From: Ardenticatena maritima
GTDB taxonomy: Bacteria > Chloroflexota > Anaerolineae > Ardenticatenales > Ardenticatenaceae
Direction: 5' to 3'
Assembly: GCF_001306175.1 (NCBI RefSeq)
Contig: NZ_LGKN01000009.1
Coordinates: 310,001-374,000, forward strand
DNA length: 64,000 nt
Part shown: one piece after another, positions 38,046 to 47,829 of the stretch
How positions within the stretch are numbered: the stretch's first letter is position 1
Layout of the letters: each line of letters opens with the position of its first letter
Notes under the pieces: generated by a model
The model's database searches: none
The model's input: only the letters and a program-made list of their open reading frames with translations
What the model was told of the DNA's origin: nothing
Position numbers and translations under genes: made by a program

Positions 38046-39227
38046 ATGCGCATCTCCTCGCAGGAATACGACCTTCGTTGCGAAACCCTAACCGCCGCCT
38101 TGCGCGCCGAAGGCTGGCGCGGCGCGGTGCTCTTCGACCGCGATTACATTCTCTACTACACAGGGTTTGCCTTCATCCCGACGGAGCGCCCCATCGCGCT
38201 GGTGCTGAACACAGCCGGCGAACGGGTGTTGCTGGTGCCGCGCCTGGAACGTGAGCATGCCGAAGCCTACGCGCATGTGCACAATGTGGAAGCCTATACC
38301 GAATACCCCGACACCACCCACCCCATGGTCTATCTCGTCAACATCATCGACGCATTGGGCATCGCGGGGGCGCTTGCCGCCGACCACGACGGCTACCCCT
38401 GGATATTGGGGTATCGCGGTCCATCGCTCAGCGAATTGACCGGCGTTGCACCGGCGAATGTGCGCCCGCTGGTCGAAGCGCAAATGATGATCAAAAGCCC
38501 GGCCGAAATCGCGCTGATTCGCGAAAGCGTGAAGTGGGCGAATCTGGCGCATACCCTGTTGCAACGCTACACGCGCGTGGGCGCAACGGAAACGGAAGTG
38601 AGCCAGCGTGCCAGCGACGAAGCCACGCGCGCCATGCTCGACGCCATCGGCCCCATCTATCGCGCCCAAAGCGCCTTTGGGCATGGCGCACACGCCGGCT
38701 ACCGTGGGCAAATCGGGCGGCAATCAGCCATCCCCCACGCGCTTGCCAACAACCTCACGTTTCAACCGGGGGACGTGCTGGTGACGGGGGCGTCCGCCCC
38801 GGTGTGGGGATATCTCTCCGAACTGGAACGCACCATGATTGTGGGCACACCATCCGACGAGCAAAAACGCTTTTTCGATACCATGTGCGCCCTGCAAGAA
38901 ATGGCGTTGCACGCCATGCGCCCCGGCGTCACCTGCGCCGAGGTGGACCGCACGGTGCGCGCCGCCTACGAGCAATTGGGCATTGCCGACACCTGGCGGC
39001 ATCACACCGGGCACGCGATTGGCTTGCGCTACCACGAAGGGCCGTTCCTGGACGTGGGCGACAACACGGTCTTGCAACCCGGCATGGTCTTCACGGTTGA
39101 ACCGGGGGTGTACGTGCCCGGATTGGGCGGCTTCCGCCACTCTGACACGGTGCTCATCACCGAAGAGGGAATCGAAGTGCTGACCTACTATCCCCGCGAC
39201 CTGGACGCGCTGACCATTCCCGCCTGA
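38046..39227 (+). CDS. M24-family (Xaa-Pro-like) peptidase
   Basis: A 393-residue protein with a creatinase N-terminal domain (about 1-130) and a pita-bread M24 domain. The start at 38046 follows GTGAGG. The His and Glu signatures are present (TGHAIGLRYHEGP, VFTVEPGVYVPGLGGFRHSD). The segment that normally supplies two Asp metal ligands reads LVTGASAPVWGYLSELERTM, where both Asp positions seem changed. Activity may therefore resemble metal-free creatinase-type enzymes rather than prolidase. The next gene is also a peptidase. Confidence 0.87.
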   Translation: MRISSQEYDLRCETLTAALRAEGWRGAVLFDRDYILYYTGFAFIPTERPIALVLNTAGERVLLVPRLEREHAEAYAHVHNVEAYTEYPDTTHPMVYLVNIIDALGIAGALAADHDGYPWILGYRGPSLSELTGVAPANVRPLVEAQMMIKSPAEIALIRESVKWANLAHTLLQRYTRVGATETEVSQRASDEATRAMLDAIGPIYRAQSAFGHGAHAGYRGQIGRQSAIPHALANNLTFQPGDVLVTGASAPVWGYLSELERTMIVGTPSDEQKRFFDTMCALQEMALHAMRPGVTCAEVDRTVRAAYEQLGIADTWRHHTGHAIGLRYHEGPFLDVGDNTVLQPGMVFTVEPGVYVPGLGGFRHSDTVLITEEGIEVLTYYPRDLDALTIPA

Positions 39228-39369
39228 CTGCGACACCCCGCCCGCCTCGGTCTGTTCACGTGCGCCCGCAAGGGCGCTTTTTTTCTGCGCAAAGCGTCGC
39301 GGGCTTTGCCAAACCACGCACAAACCATATGCTCTTCGCGAGCCAACCAACCACACAACGAGGTGGATG

Positions 39370-41157
39370 ATGAGCATTCCGTTTGAACGTTTCTTGCACG
39401 TGCGGCACGCCTACGGCGGCACACTCAGCCCCCAGGGGCGGCTGGCGTTCCTTTCCAACATGACAGGCGTTGCGCAAGTCTGGCGGCTCGACGCCCCTTG
39501 CCGCTGGCCTGAACAACTGACCTTTGCCAACGAGCGCGTGACGTCTGTGCATTACAATCCGGTGCGCCCCTTGCTCGCCTTTTTGCGCGACCGCGGCGGC
39601 AATGAAATGGAGCAAATTTTCGTGATGGACGATGAGGGGGCGCATGAACGCATGCTCACCAACGCTCCCGACCGCAAGCACATCTTCGGCGGTTGGTCGC
39701 CCGATGGAAGCGCGCTCGCATGGAGCGCCAACACCCGCCACATCACCGATTTTGATGTGTACATCCACGACCTTGAAGGGGGCGAAACGCGCCGCGTATA
39801 CGAGGGGGCGGGCTGGCATTACGCCGCCGCCTGGCTTCCCGACGGGCGGCATCTGCTCATCGGGCATCTAACCAGCAACATGAACAACGACCTCTATTTG
39901 CTCGACCTGCACACCGGCGACGCCCTGCATCTGACGCCGCACACAGGGGACGCCCGCTACTACGCCCCCCGCCCCACGCCTGACGGGCGCGGCTTCTTCC
40001 TGCTCTGCGACGAAGGGCGTGAATTCCTCAACCTGGCGTTCTACGATTTGGGGACGCGCACCCTGCGCTTTCTGGAAGAACACCCCTGGGACCGCACCGC
40101 GCTCGACCTGAGCCACGACGGCGCCTGGCTCGCCATGGTCTCGAATGAAGACGGCATCAGTGTCGTACACGTGGGACCACCCGGCGGACCCTACCAGCGC
40201 GTGGAAACACTCGATATGCCTATCGTGGGGAACGTCTCTTTCGCGCCCAACGCCCACACCTTCACGCTCACCGTGCAAAACTATGCTCGCCCCATGGACG
40301 TTTGGGTCGCCGACGCCGTCAGCGCCACCGCCACACGTTGGAGCAACAGCAGCCGCGCGGGTTTGGATGATGAAGCGTTTACGCCGCCCGAACGGGTGCA
40401 CTATCGCAGTTTCGACGGGCTGACCATTCCGGCGTTCTACTTCCGTCCACGCCACGCCCAACCGCCCTACCCCGTCGTCATCTACATTCACGGGGGACCC
40501 GAAAGCCAGTTCGTGCCCTCGTTCAACCCGGTCATCCAATACCTGGCGAACGAAGGCTACGCCATTCTCGCGCCGAACGTGCGCGGCAGTACAGGCTACG
40601 GGCGCACCTACACCCACCTGGACGATGTGCGCAAACGCATGGACGCCGTCGCCGATTTGAAAGCCGCCTACGAGTGGCTGGTTGAAGAAGGCAACGCCGA
40701 CCCCAACCGCATCGCACTCATGGGGGGCAGTTATGGCGGCTTCATGGTGCTTGCCGGCCTGACCACCTACCCCGACCTGTGGGCGGCCGGCGTGGACATC
40801 GTCGGGATTGCCAACTTCGTCACCTTTCTCGAAAATACAGGTCCCTGGCGGCGCAAACTGCGCGAAAGCGAATACGGCTCGCTGGAACACGACCGTGAAT
40901 TTCTCGAAGCCATTTCACCCATCAACCATGTTGACCGTATTCGCGCGCCGCTCATGGTCATTCACGGGGCGAACGACCCCCGCGTACCTTTGAGCGAAGC
41001 CGAGCAAATCGTGAACGCCTTGCGCGCCCGCAACGTGCCCGTCGAGTACCTGGTCTATCAGGATGAAGGGCATGGGCTGGCACGCTTGAACAACCGTCTC
41101 GACGCGTACCCGCGCATTGCGGCATTCCTGGACCGTTATGTCAAACAAAAAGCATAA
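39370..41157 (+). CDS. S9-family prolyl oligopeptidase-like serine peptidase
   Basis: A 595-residue cytoplasmic serine peptidase. An N-terminal seven-bladed propeller of TolB-like repeats spans about 1-340 (e.g. RKHIFGGWSPDGSALAWSAN). The alpha/beta-hydrolase domain has the nucleophile GGSYGGFMV (about 452), the Asp in HGANDPRVPLS (about 535) and the His in DEGHGLAR (about 566). Oxyanion region: IYIHGGPESQF. Likely acylaminoacyl- or dipeptidyl-peptidase-like; exact specificity unknown. Two adjacent ATGs exist; the second has better spacing to GAGG. Confidence 0.93.
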   Translation: MSIPFERFLHVRHAYGGTLSPQGRLAFLSNMTGVAQVWRLDAPCRWPEQLTFANERVTSVHYNPVRPLLAFLRDRGGNEMEQIFVMDDEGAHERMLTNAPDRKHIFGGWSPDGSALAWSANTRHITDFDVYIHDLEGGETRRVYEGAGWHYAAAWLPDGRHLLIGHLTSNMNNDLYLLDLHTGDALHLTPHTGDARYYAPRPTPDGRGFFLLCDEGREFLNLAFYDLGTRTLRFLEEHPWDRTALDLSHDGAWLAMVSNEDGISVVHVGPPGGPYQRVETLDMPIVGNVSFAPNAHTFTLTVQNYARPMDVWVADAVSATATRWSNSSRAGLDDEAFTPPERVHYRSFDGLTIPAFYFRPRHAQPPYPVVIYIHGGPESQFVPSFNPVIQYLANEGYAILAPNVRGSTGYGRTYTHLDDVRKRMDAVADLKAAYEWLVEEGNADPNRIALMGGSYGGFMVLAGLTTYPDLWAAGVDIVGIANFVTFLENTGPWRRKLRESEYGSLEHDREFLEAISPINHVDRIRAPLMVIHGANDPRVPLSEAEQIVNALRARNVPVEYLVYQDEGHGLARLNNRLDAYPRIAAFLDRYVKQKA

Positions 41158-41195
41158 CAGCAATCGTTTCGACGGAGCGACAAAGGAGTCGAACA

Positions 41196-42086
41196 ATGAT
41201 GAAGCCATCATCTTCACACCGCCACACGGCTGTTAACCATTTCCAAGTATTTGCCGATTCCGAAGTGGGGGAATTGCAGCGTGTCTTGCTGGGACCCATT
41301 GACCACTGGTACATGACCCCGCCCATCAACGAAAACGAACGCTACTTCTACAAGTACGATCCCCCCCGTCTTGACCGCATGAAAGCGCAACAAGCGGCGT
41401 TTGTGGACGTCCTGGAACGTGAAGGCATCGCGATCGAGTGGGTGCCGCCGCGCAAGGATTCCCCGCAACAGGTCTTCACGCGCGACGTGGCGTTCGTCAT
41501 CCACGATACGCTGGTCGTTTCGGCGCTGAAAGAACCGATACGCCGCCATGAAACCAAAGCGCTCAACGCCCTGCTCGCGCGCGTTGAAAGCCCCATTCTG
41601 CATGTCAACGCCGGCGTACTCGAAGGGGGCGACATCATGCTCGACGGCGATACCATCTACGTGGGGCTGAGCATTCGCACCGATACAAGCGGGCTGGCGT
41701 GGGTGCAGGAGCACTTCGGCACACGCTACGAAGTGCGCGGCGTGCGGCTGCGCCCGCCGTTCCTGCATCTGGACGTTGTTTTCAACCGTGTTGGCGAACG
41801 TTTGGCGCTCATCTACCCTGACGCCATCGAAGCGTCGGCGCTCGAATATCTGCAAAAGCGCTACACCTGTTTCGCCGTCACCGAAGATGAACAATTTCAT
41901 CTCGGCACGAACGTGGTCTCCCTTTCACCCGACACGGTTGTTTCCGACCCCCGCCACGAACGCATCAACACATGGCTTCGCGAGCAAGGTATTCGCGTCA
42001 TCGAAGTGGCGTATGACGAGATTGCGAAACTGGGCGGGGCGTTTCGGTGCAGTACATGCCCGTTGATACGCGCGCCGATACGCTGA
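41196..42086 (+). CDS. Arginine deiminase/DDAH-family amidinotransferase-like hydrolase
   Basis: A 296-residue guanidino-group-modifying enzyme. Landmarks: VFTRDVAFVI (Asp of substrate binding), VLEGGDIMLDGDTIYVGLS, PFLHLDVVFNRV (catalytic His/Asp region) and the C-terminal nucleophile loop KLGGAFRCSTCPL (Cys near 285). It probably hydrolyses arginine, citrulline or methylarginine to citrulline or related products. The family cannot be resolved further by eye. AGGAG precedes the ATG. Confidence 0.87.
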   Translation: MMKPSSSHRHTAVNHFQVFADSEVGELQRVLLGPIDHWYMTPPINENERYFYKYDPPRLDRMKAQQAAFVDVLEREGIAIEWVPPRKDSPQQVFTRDVAFVIHDTLVVSALKEPIRRHETKALNALLARVESPILHVNAGVLEGGDIMLDGDTIYVGLSIRTDTSGLAWVQEHFGTRYEVRGVRLRPPFLHLDVVFNRVGERLALIYPDAIEASALEYLQKRYTCFAVTEDEQFHLGTNVVSLSPDTVVSDPRHERINTWLREQGIRVIEVAYDEIAKLGGAFRCSTCPLIRAPIR

Positions 42087-42193
42087 CACTCTGTGAATGT
42101 TTTTTCAAAAAGTTGCTATGACAAAACGAGCCGCCGTTCATACATCTGCCTTACACTGGCGCTATCCAACAACACGGCAGGAGGCATGTACGT

Positions 42194-44839
42194 ATGCGGT
42201 GGCGCTCGCTTCTCACACTCACTGTTTTGGTTCTGGCTTTTGGGTTCGTCCGTGGGTTTCCAACAACCGCCCGCTCAGCCACATCCACGCTCGTAGGAAC
42301 ATGGCGTCTCGACCCCGCCACGCTCGTCGGCGGTGAAGTCGAGGGCTTTCGCTTTCAAGGCAAAGGGCTGCAACTCGTGCAGCCCTTTGATGGTGTTGGG
42401 CGCTTCATAACACCGCCCATCGAAGCCGATTTTGAATTTGTAGGGCTCGGCTTGACGTGGGAAACCCCTCTGCCTGAGGGTGTTGAAACGAGCGTGCTGG
42501 TACGCACCAGCATGGACGGGAAGACGTGGAGCGAGTGGGAAGAACTCTCCAGCGACGGGCTGGACGCCCCCGACGGTGCGCCCAACACGGGCACCAATTT
42601 TTATGTGGGCAAAGGGCGCTGGTTCCAGTTGCAAATCGAAGCCCGCGGCACCTCTCCCATGGCGCTCTTCGACGGTTTGGCGGTCACCTACCTGGACACG
42701 CGCAACGGTCCCCTGGCGGCGGACATGGCGTGGCCGTCCGCCGCCGAGACCACCGAGCCGGTGGTCATCTCACGCGCCGAATGGGGCGCGGATGAATCCT
42801 TGCGGTTCGACGCCAACGGCAATGAAATCTGGCCCCGCGAGTACATCATCCCGCGCAAAGTCTTCATCCACCACACCGCCGGCTCCAACAACATCCCCGA
42901 CCCCGCCGCCGCGGTGCGTGCGGTCTACTACTTCCACGCCGTCACGCGCGGCTGGGGCGACATCGGCTACAACTTTGTGGTGGACCAGCAAGGGCGTATC
43001 TACCAGGGGCGCTACGGCGGCGAGATTGACCGCCACATCGTAGTTGGTGGGCATACGCTCGGCTACAATTACAGCAGCATGGGCATCTCGGTGCTGGGAA
43101 ATTTTGAGAGCAGTGCGGGCGGCATTGCCCTGCCCGCGGCGGCGGAAGCGGCGATTGAATCCTTCGTGGCGGCGCGCTGCCAGCGCTACGGCATAGACCC
43201 CCTCGCCGGCGGCTCTATCGCAGGCACCTGGTTCCCCTACGGCGTGCTGGGGCACCGCGACGCCGGCACAACCAGTTGTCCGGGCGATTTGGCGTATGCG
43301 CGGCTGGACGATATGCGCGCGACCATGTCAACCTACATCCACGCCATGCCGCCCGAACTCTACTTCAGCCGCCCTGTGGACGGTGAAATGCTCACCACGC
43401 GGCTGGACATGGAAGTGATTGCCAGCCCCACCATCACCAAAATCAGCATGTTGCTCAACGGCACAGTTGTGGACGAAGACGATACGCGCCCCTTCAACTT
43501 CACACTCGACCCCGCCGTCTGGCCTGCGGGCACATACACGCTGACCATGCGCGGCACCACCAGCGATGGGCAAACGGTTGAAGAAACGCGCACATTCACG
43601 TTTGGCGCACCCGCACCGCCAACGGTCGCCCCGCCCACCTGCACCAATCTGCTCGCCAACGGCACGATGGAAGAAGACACGGGCTGGACCTTCACCACAA
43701 CCAACGATACCATCCTAACAGGGAGCGCGTCCTACGCCGGTGTGCCGCATTCGGGCGCACGCAGCATCTTCACGGGGCTGCCGTCCGGTATGCTGACGTT
43801 TGCGGCGCGCTATTCGTCCGCCCGCCAAACCATCACACTGCCCACGCAAACACCCATCACCCTGCGCGTCTGGTATCGTCCCTTCCACGAAGCATCACCC
43901 GGCAACGATCACCAGTACATCGCCATCATCAAAGCCGATGGCACATTCGTGCCGCTGTTGGACACGTTGCAAAACACGCAAACATGGGCACTCTTCACCG
44001 CCGACCTGAGCGCCTACGCGGGGCAAACCGTCACCATCTACCTGGGCACGATGAACGACGGGTACGGCGGCGTGACCCAAACCTATTTTGACGACGTGGA
44101 ACTCTGCGCCGGTGGAACACCGACACCCACGCCGACTCCCACCCACACCGCAACGCCACTGCCCACGGCGACGCCGACCCCGACGCCAATCCAGACACCG
44201 ACAGCCACACCGACCAACATGGTGCCGCAAGCCTTTCTGCCGCTGATTGTGCGGTCAAAACCGCCTACACCAACACCCACGCCGACACCCACGCCATCCC
44301 CCACGGTGGTGCAACCCACACCGCTCCCGACCGCCACACCCACACCCACCGTTGCGCCTACCGCCACGCCGGTGGCGTGCAAGAACCTGATTGTCAACGG
44401 AACCATGGAAAGCGAGAGCGGCTGGGCGTTGACCAACAACGAAACGCCTTCGCAATACACCAGCGTGGCGCACAGTGGGCAACGCGGCATCCTGACGGGC
44501 GCGTTGGCGGGCACGTATGTGCCGGGCGTGCGGTATTCTTCGGCGCGCCAAACGGTCACTCTGCCGGCTGGGCAACCCGCCACATTGCGCGTCTGGTATC
44601 GCCCCGAATACGAACCCAACCCCGGCAACGATCGCCAGTACGTCGCCATCATCAAGGCCGATGGCACCTTCGTGCCGCTGTTGAGCACGCTGCAAAATGC
44701 GCGTACCTGGCTCTTCTTTGAAAGCGACATCAGCGCCTACGCCGGGCAAACCATCACCATCTATCTGGGCACAGTCAACGACGGTGTTGGCGGCGTCACT
44801 CGCACCTACTTCGACGACGTGGAATTGTGCGCGCCCTAA
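42194..44839 (+). CDS. Secreted PGRP/N-acetylmuramoyl-L-alanine amidase with two beta-sandwich repeats
   Basis: An 881-residue secreted protein. A signal peptide ([15 protein letters not shown]) leads into a beta-rich region, then a peptidoglycan-recognition/amidase-2 domain. This has [11 protein letters not shown] (about 225), an [17 protein letters not shown] segment and [13 protein letters not shown] (about 353), giving the His, His and Cys zinc ligands. Two homologous ~150-residue carbohydrate-binding-like domains (starting [14 protein letters not shown] and [14 protein letters not shown]) are joined by Thr/Pro-rich linkers around [11 protein letters not shown] (about 680). It likely degrades or binds peptidoglycan outside the cell. 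Confidence 0.88.
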   Translation: MRWRSLLTLTVLVLAFGFVRGFPTTARSATSTLVGTWRLDPATLVGGEVEGFRFQGKGLQLVQPFDGVGRFITPPIEADFEFVGLGLTWETPLPEGVETSVLVRTSMDGKTWSEWEELSSDGLDAPDGAPNTGTNFYVGKGRWFQLQIEARGTSPMALFDGLAVTYLDTRNGPLAADMAWPSAAETTEPVVISRAEWGADESLRFDANGNEIWPREYIIPRKVFIHHTAGSNNIPDPAAAVRAVYYFHAVTRGWGDIGYNFVVDQQGRIYQGRYGGEIDRHIVVGGHTLGYNYSSMGISVLGNFESSAGGIALPAAAEAAIESFVAARCQRYGIDPLAGGSIAGTWFPYGVLGHRDAGTTSCPGDLAYARLDDMRATMSTYIHAMPPELYFSRPVDGEMLTTRLDMEVIASPTITKISMLLNGTVVDEDDTRPFNFTLDPAVWPAGTYTLTMRGTTSDGQTVEETRTFTFGAPAPPTVAPPTCTNLLANGTMEEDTGWTFTTTNDTILTGSASYAGVPHSGARSIFTGLPSGMLTFAARYSSARQTITLPTQTPITLRVWYRPFHEASPGNDHQYIAIIKADGTFVPLLDTLQNTQTWALFTADLSAYAGQTVTIYLGTMNDGYGGVTQTYFDDVELCAGGTPTPTPTPTHTATPLPTATPTPTPIQTPTATPTNMVPQAFLPLIVRSKPPTPTPTPTPTPSPTVVQPTPLPTATPTPTVAPTATPVACKNLIVNGTMESESGWALTNNETPSQYTSVAHSGQRGILTGALAGTYVPGVRYSSARQTVTLPAGQPATLRVWYRPEYEPNPGNDRQYVAIIKADGTFVPLLSTLQNARTWLFFESDISAYAGQTITIYLGTVNDGVGGVTRTYFDDVELCAP

Positions 44840-44862
44840 CCAGCACGCATAGCCACCAACAC

Positions 44863-44902
44863 AAAGCCCTGCCAGGTGAGCGCCATCTGGCAGGGCTTTT
44901 TT
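44863..44902. terminator. Bidirectional terminator between PGRP gene and comM
   Basis: AAAGCCCTGCCAG stem pairing with CTGGCAGGGCTTT, 11-base loop, flanked by A-rich and TTTTTT tracts. Confidence 0.85.
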
Positions 44903-44927
44903 CGGCAAGCGAACGTCGCGCGCGGTC

Positions 44928-46451
44928 TCAATCACGCCCGCGATACTGCAACGCCTCAGCAAGGTGAACGGTCTCGATGACATCACTGTCGGCGAGGTCG
45001 GCAATGGTGCGCGCCACTTTGAGCACACGATGATAGGCGCGCGCACTCAAATTCATCTGGCGCATGGCCATTTTCAACAGCTGTTGCCCATCGGGCTTGA
45101 GCTGGGCGTAGAGCCGCAACTCGGCGGGTCCCATGTCGGCATTGCAATGCACATGCGGCAAATGCTCAAACCGCGCCTGCTGCGCCCGCCGTGCGGCTTC
45201 GACACGCTCGCGCACATCACGGCTGGGCTCGCCCAAACGCGCATCGGCGAGTTTTTCATACTCCACACGTGGCACTTCCACGCGAATATCGAAGCGGTCG
45301 AGAAGCGGGCCCGAAATGCGCTTCTGGTAGCGGATGATGGCGTGCGGTGAACAGGTGCATTCGTGCGTGGGATCGCTGAAATAGCCGCAGGGGCAGGGGT
45401 TCATGGCGGCGACCAGCATGAAGTTGGCGGGAAACGTAAGCGCCCCCTGAGCGCGGCTGATGGTGACCTGTTTGTCTTCCAGCGGCTGGCGCAACGTTTC
45501 CAGATTGCGCGCGCCAAATTCGGGCAATTCATCCAGGAACAAGACGCCATGATGGGCAAGGCTAATCTCGCCGGGGCGCGGCCAACGTCCACCCCCCACC
45601 AGCCCGGCGTGGCTGATGGTGTGGTGAGGCGCACGAAACGGGCGCTGGCGCACAAGCGGGGCGTCGCCGGGGAGGGCGTCGGCAACGCTGTAAATGGCGG
45701 TGACCGCCAAGGCTTCGTCGAGCGTCATGCGTGGCAAAATGCCCTGCAAGGCACGCGCTAGCATCGTCTTGCCGGCGCCCGGCGGGCCACTCATGAGGAC
45801 GTTATGACCACCCGCCGCGGCCACTTCCAGCGCCCGCTTGGCATGTTCTTGCCCCTTGATGTGGCAAAAATCAACGTAGTGCGGGTCATCACCCTGCACA
45901 GTCAAATTGGCGACCACCGGCGGACGGCGCGGAATACGTTTGACGCCATGAAAATGCTGCACAAGCGTCGGCACGTCAGGCACGCCATACACTTCAATTT
46001 CAGGAATGAGCGCGGCTTCATCCACATCACACGCGGGCACAAACAACCGCTTGAACCCCTCACGGCGCGCGGCGGCGGCAATCGGCAAAATACCGCTCAC
46101 ATGCCGCACATCACCATTCAGCGACAGTTCCCCAACAAACAGCGCATCGTCCACATCGGCGCTCACCTGCCCCGTTGCCAACAACAACCCCACCGCGATG
46201 GGCAAGTCGTAGGCGGGACCCTCCTTGCGCAAATCGGCGGGGGCGAGGTTGATCGTCAGGCGGCGGCGCGTGAAAGCACACCCACTGTTGAGCAAGGCGG
46301 CGCGCACACGCTCTTTGGCTTCGCGCACAGCCGCATCGGGCAGCCCCACAATCGTCACAATGCCGGCTTGCCCATGCGAGACATCCACTTCCACGCGAAT
46401 GGGCAGCCCTTCCAGACCATTCAACGCACAGGTGTAGACGGTGGCTAACAC
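44928..46451 (-). CDS. comM: YifB/ComM-family Mg-chelatase-like AAA ATPase
   Basis: A 507-residue AAA+ ATPase. The N-terminal Lon-like segment (FTRRRLTINLAPADLRKEG) is followed by the Mg-chelatase domain with Walker A GPPGAGKTMLARAL (about 220), Walker B VLFLDELPEF and a zinc-type cysteine cluster CPCGYFSDPTHECTC. The C-terminal LSARAYHRVLKVARTIADL matches ComM. In naturally competent bacteria ComM promotes branch migration during transformation (family knowledge). Confidence 0.95.
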   Translation of the reverse strand: MLATVYTCALNGLEGLPIRVEVDVSHGQAGIVTIVGLPDAAVREAKERVRAALLNSGCAFTRRRLTINLAPADLRKEGPAYDLPIAVGLLLATGQVSADVDDALFVGELSLNGDVRHVSGILPIAAAARREGFKRLFVPACDVDEAALIPEIEVYGVPDVPTLVQHFHGVKRIPRRPPVVANLTVQGDDPHYVDFCHIKGQEHAKRALEVAAAGGHNVLMSGPPGAGKTMLARALQGILPRMTLDEALAVTAIYSVADALPGDAPLVRQRPFRAPHHTISHAGLVGGGRWPRPGEISLAHHGVLFLDELPEFGARNLETLRQPLEDKQVTISRAQGALTFPANFMLVAAMNPCPCGYFSDPTHECTCSPHAIIRYQKRISGPLLDRFDIRVEVPRVEYEKLADARLGEPSRDVRERVEAARRAQQARFEHLPHVHCNADMGPAELRLYAQLKPDGQQLLKMAMRQMNLSARAYHRVLKVARTIADLADSDVIETVHLAEALQYRGRD

Positions 46452-46537
46452 GGGGAAACTCCTTTCAAATTACGGGGGTTGTTCAGAGAAGTTGTGTGAA
46501 CCGATTTCAGTCGAAACGTGTATTTAGAAGTGAAGTA

Positions 46538-46546
46538 TGCTATACT
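46538..46546 (+). promoter_or_regulatory. Extended -10 promoter of the small membrane-protein gene
   Basis: TGC-TATACT (46538-46546), a TG-extended -10 without a good -35, 30 bp before the start at 46577. Confidence 0.5.
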
Positions 46547-46576
46547 CCTGAAAACATTTTTGCAAAATCAAAGCCT

Positions 46577-46945
46577 ATGCGTTCTTATGATCCACTTGAC
46601 CAATTGATACGCGACTCATTACACGCGGTGTATGGCGACGAGCATCTCTCGAATCGTCCTTACGAGCGCTTGATGGCGCGTCTGCGGAAAGAAACCTTGC
46701 CCCGCGTGCCGGCGCCCGTCCTCGTCTTTGCAGGCGCTATCGTACTTGTAGTGCTCTTAATGCCGCCTGAGTTCCCATCATCGCCAACGGCGCACTGGAC
46801 ACCGCCGCCATCCGCCGACCCGGCTGTGCAAGTCTATACCCAACAGACCAAACCAGGCGCGCGCATCCCTTTGGCGTGGCTGATTGATGAACCGAACGGT
46901 ATCGCCGTGGAAACGCCGAGAGCGGAATGGGGTAAGACGCAGTAA
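46577..46945 (+). CDS. Small single-span membrane protein, function unknown
   Basis: A 122-residue protein. A helical N-terminus (SYDPLDQLIRDSLHAVYGDE, RPYERLMARLRKETL) is followed by one membrane helix (PVLVFAGAIVLVVLLMP) and a Pro/Thr-rich external tail. The start at 46577 is chosen downstream of the extended -10; the ribosome-binding site is weak. No family was recognised. It could be an anti-sigma-like protein by shape, but no sigma partner is adjacent. Confidence 0.6.
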   Translation: MRSYDPLDQLIRDSLHAVYGDEHLSNRPYERLMARLRKETLPRVPAPVLVFAGAIVLVVLLMPPEFPSSPTAHWTPPPSADPAVQVYTQQTKPGARIPLAWLIDEPNGIAVETPRAEWGKTQ

Positions 46946-46986
46946 ACGCGGCGCTCTTCAAATGCGTATCAGGTGTTGAGAAAGAG

Positions 46987-47016
46987 GCGGCTGGGGAATT
47001 CCCCAGCCGCGTTTGT
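46987..47016. terminator. Terminator-like palindrome
   Basis: GCGGCTGGGG-AATT-CCCCAGCCGC followed by GTTTGTG, between convergent genes. Confidence 0.65.
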
Positions 47017-47017
47017 G

Positions 47018-47746
47018 TTATTCGAGGGTTTCGCCCGGTTGCAAAGCGAAAATTTGCAAGCCGTCAATGTCTTTGGTCAACTCGGCCAGGGCGTCGGGTG
47101 TGCCCGTCAGCAAGGGGAACGTGCCGAAATGCATGGGCACCACCGCTTTGGCGTTCAGCAAGCGGATGGCTTTGTTGGCTTCTTTGGGCGACATCGTAAA
47201 GTGGTCGCCAATGGGCAGCAAGCAGAGGTCGGGCTGGTAGAGTTCGCCAATCAGCGCCATATCGCTAAACACGGCCGTATCGCCCGCGTGGTAAATGCGG
47301 TAGCCGTTTTCCAATTCGATGACGTAGCCGGCGGCTTCACCACCGTAGATGATTTTGCCGTCGTCCAGAATGCCGCAGGAGTGGACGGCGTGCGTCATCG
47401 TCACCTTGATACCACCCACATCAACCGTACCGCCCTTGTTCATGGGAATGCAGTTGTCTTGGGGCACGCCTTTGGATTGCAACCAATTGATGAGTTCAAA
47501 AATCCCGACCACCGTACAACCGGTTTGTTTGGCAATGGGCACGGCATCGCCAATGTGGTCGAAATGCCCATGCGTGCAGAGCATCACATCGAGTGAATCA
47601 ATGCCGCCGTTTTTGTAGGTGTCGGGACAAGCGGGGTTGCCGTCCACCCAGGGGTCAACCAAAATGCGCTTTCCACCGGGACTTTCAATGAGGAATGTTG
47701 CGTGACCAAGCCAGGTGAGTTTCACACCAGCATTGAGACGCCCCAT
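47018..47746 (-). CDS. UPF0173-family metal-dependent hydrolase
   Basis: A 242-residue metallo-beta-lactamase-fold protein. The start at 47746 has AAGGAGGGAG upstream. Landmarks: KLTWLGHATFLIESPGGKRI at the start, LCTHGHFDHIGDAVPIAK (HxHxDH), TMTHAVHSCGILDDG and RIYHAGDTAVFSDMALIGE, with a terminal VVPMHFGTFPLL. The zinc site is complete. The family's substrate is not known. Confidence 0.9.
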   Translation of the reverse strand: MGRLNAGVKLTWLGHATFLIESPGGKRILVDPWVDGNPACPDTYKNGGIDSLDVMLCTHGHFDHIGDAVPIAKQTGCTVVGIFELINWLQSKGVPQDNCIPMNKGGTVDVGGIKVTMTHAVHSCGILDDGKIIYGGEAAGYVIELENGYRIYHAGDTAVFSDMALIGELYQPDLCLLPIGDHFTMSPKEANKAIRLLNAKAVVPMHFGTFPLLTGTPDALAELTKDIDGLQIFALQPGETLE

Positions 47747-47829
47747 GGTCTCCCTCCTTGCAGATTGTTCGTGGACATTTGCGGATACGGCATGCACAGT
47801 ATACCGAAGAGAATTCTCACCCGCAAGCG

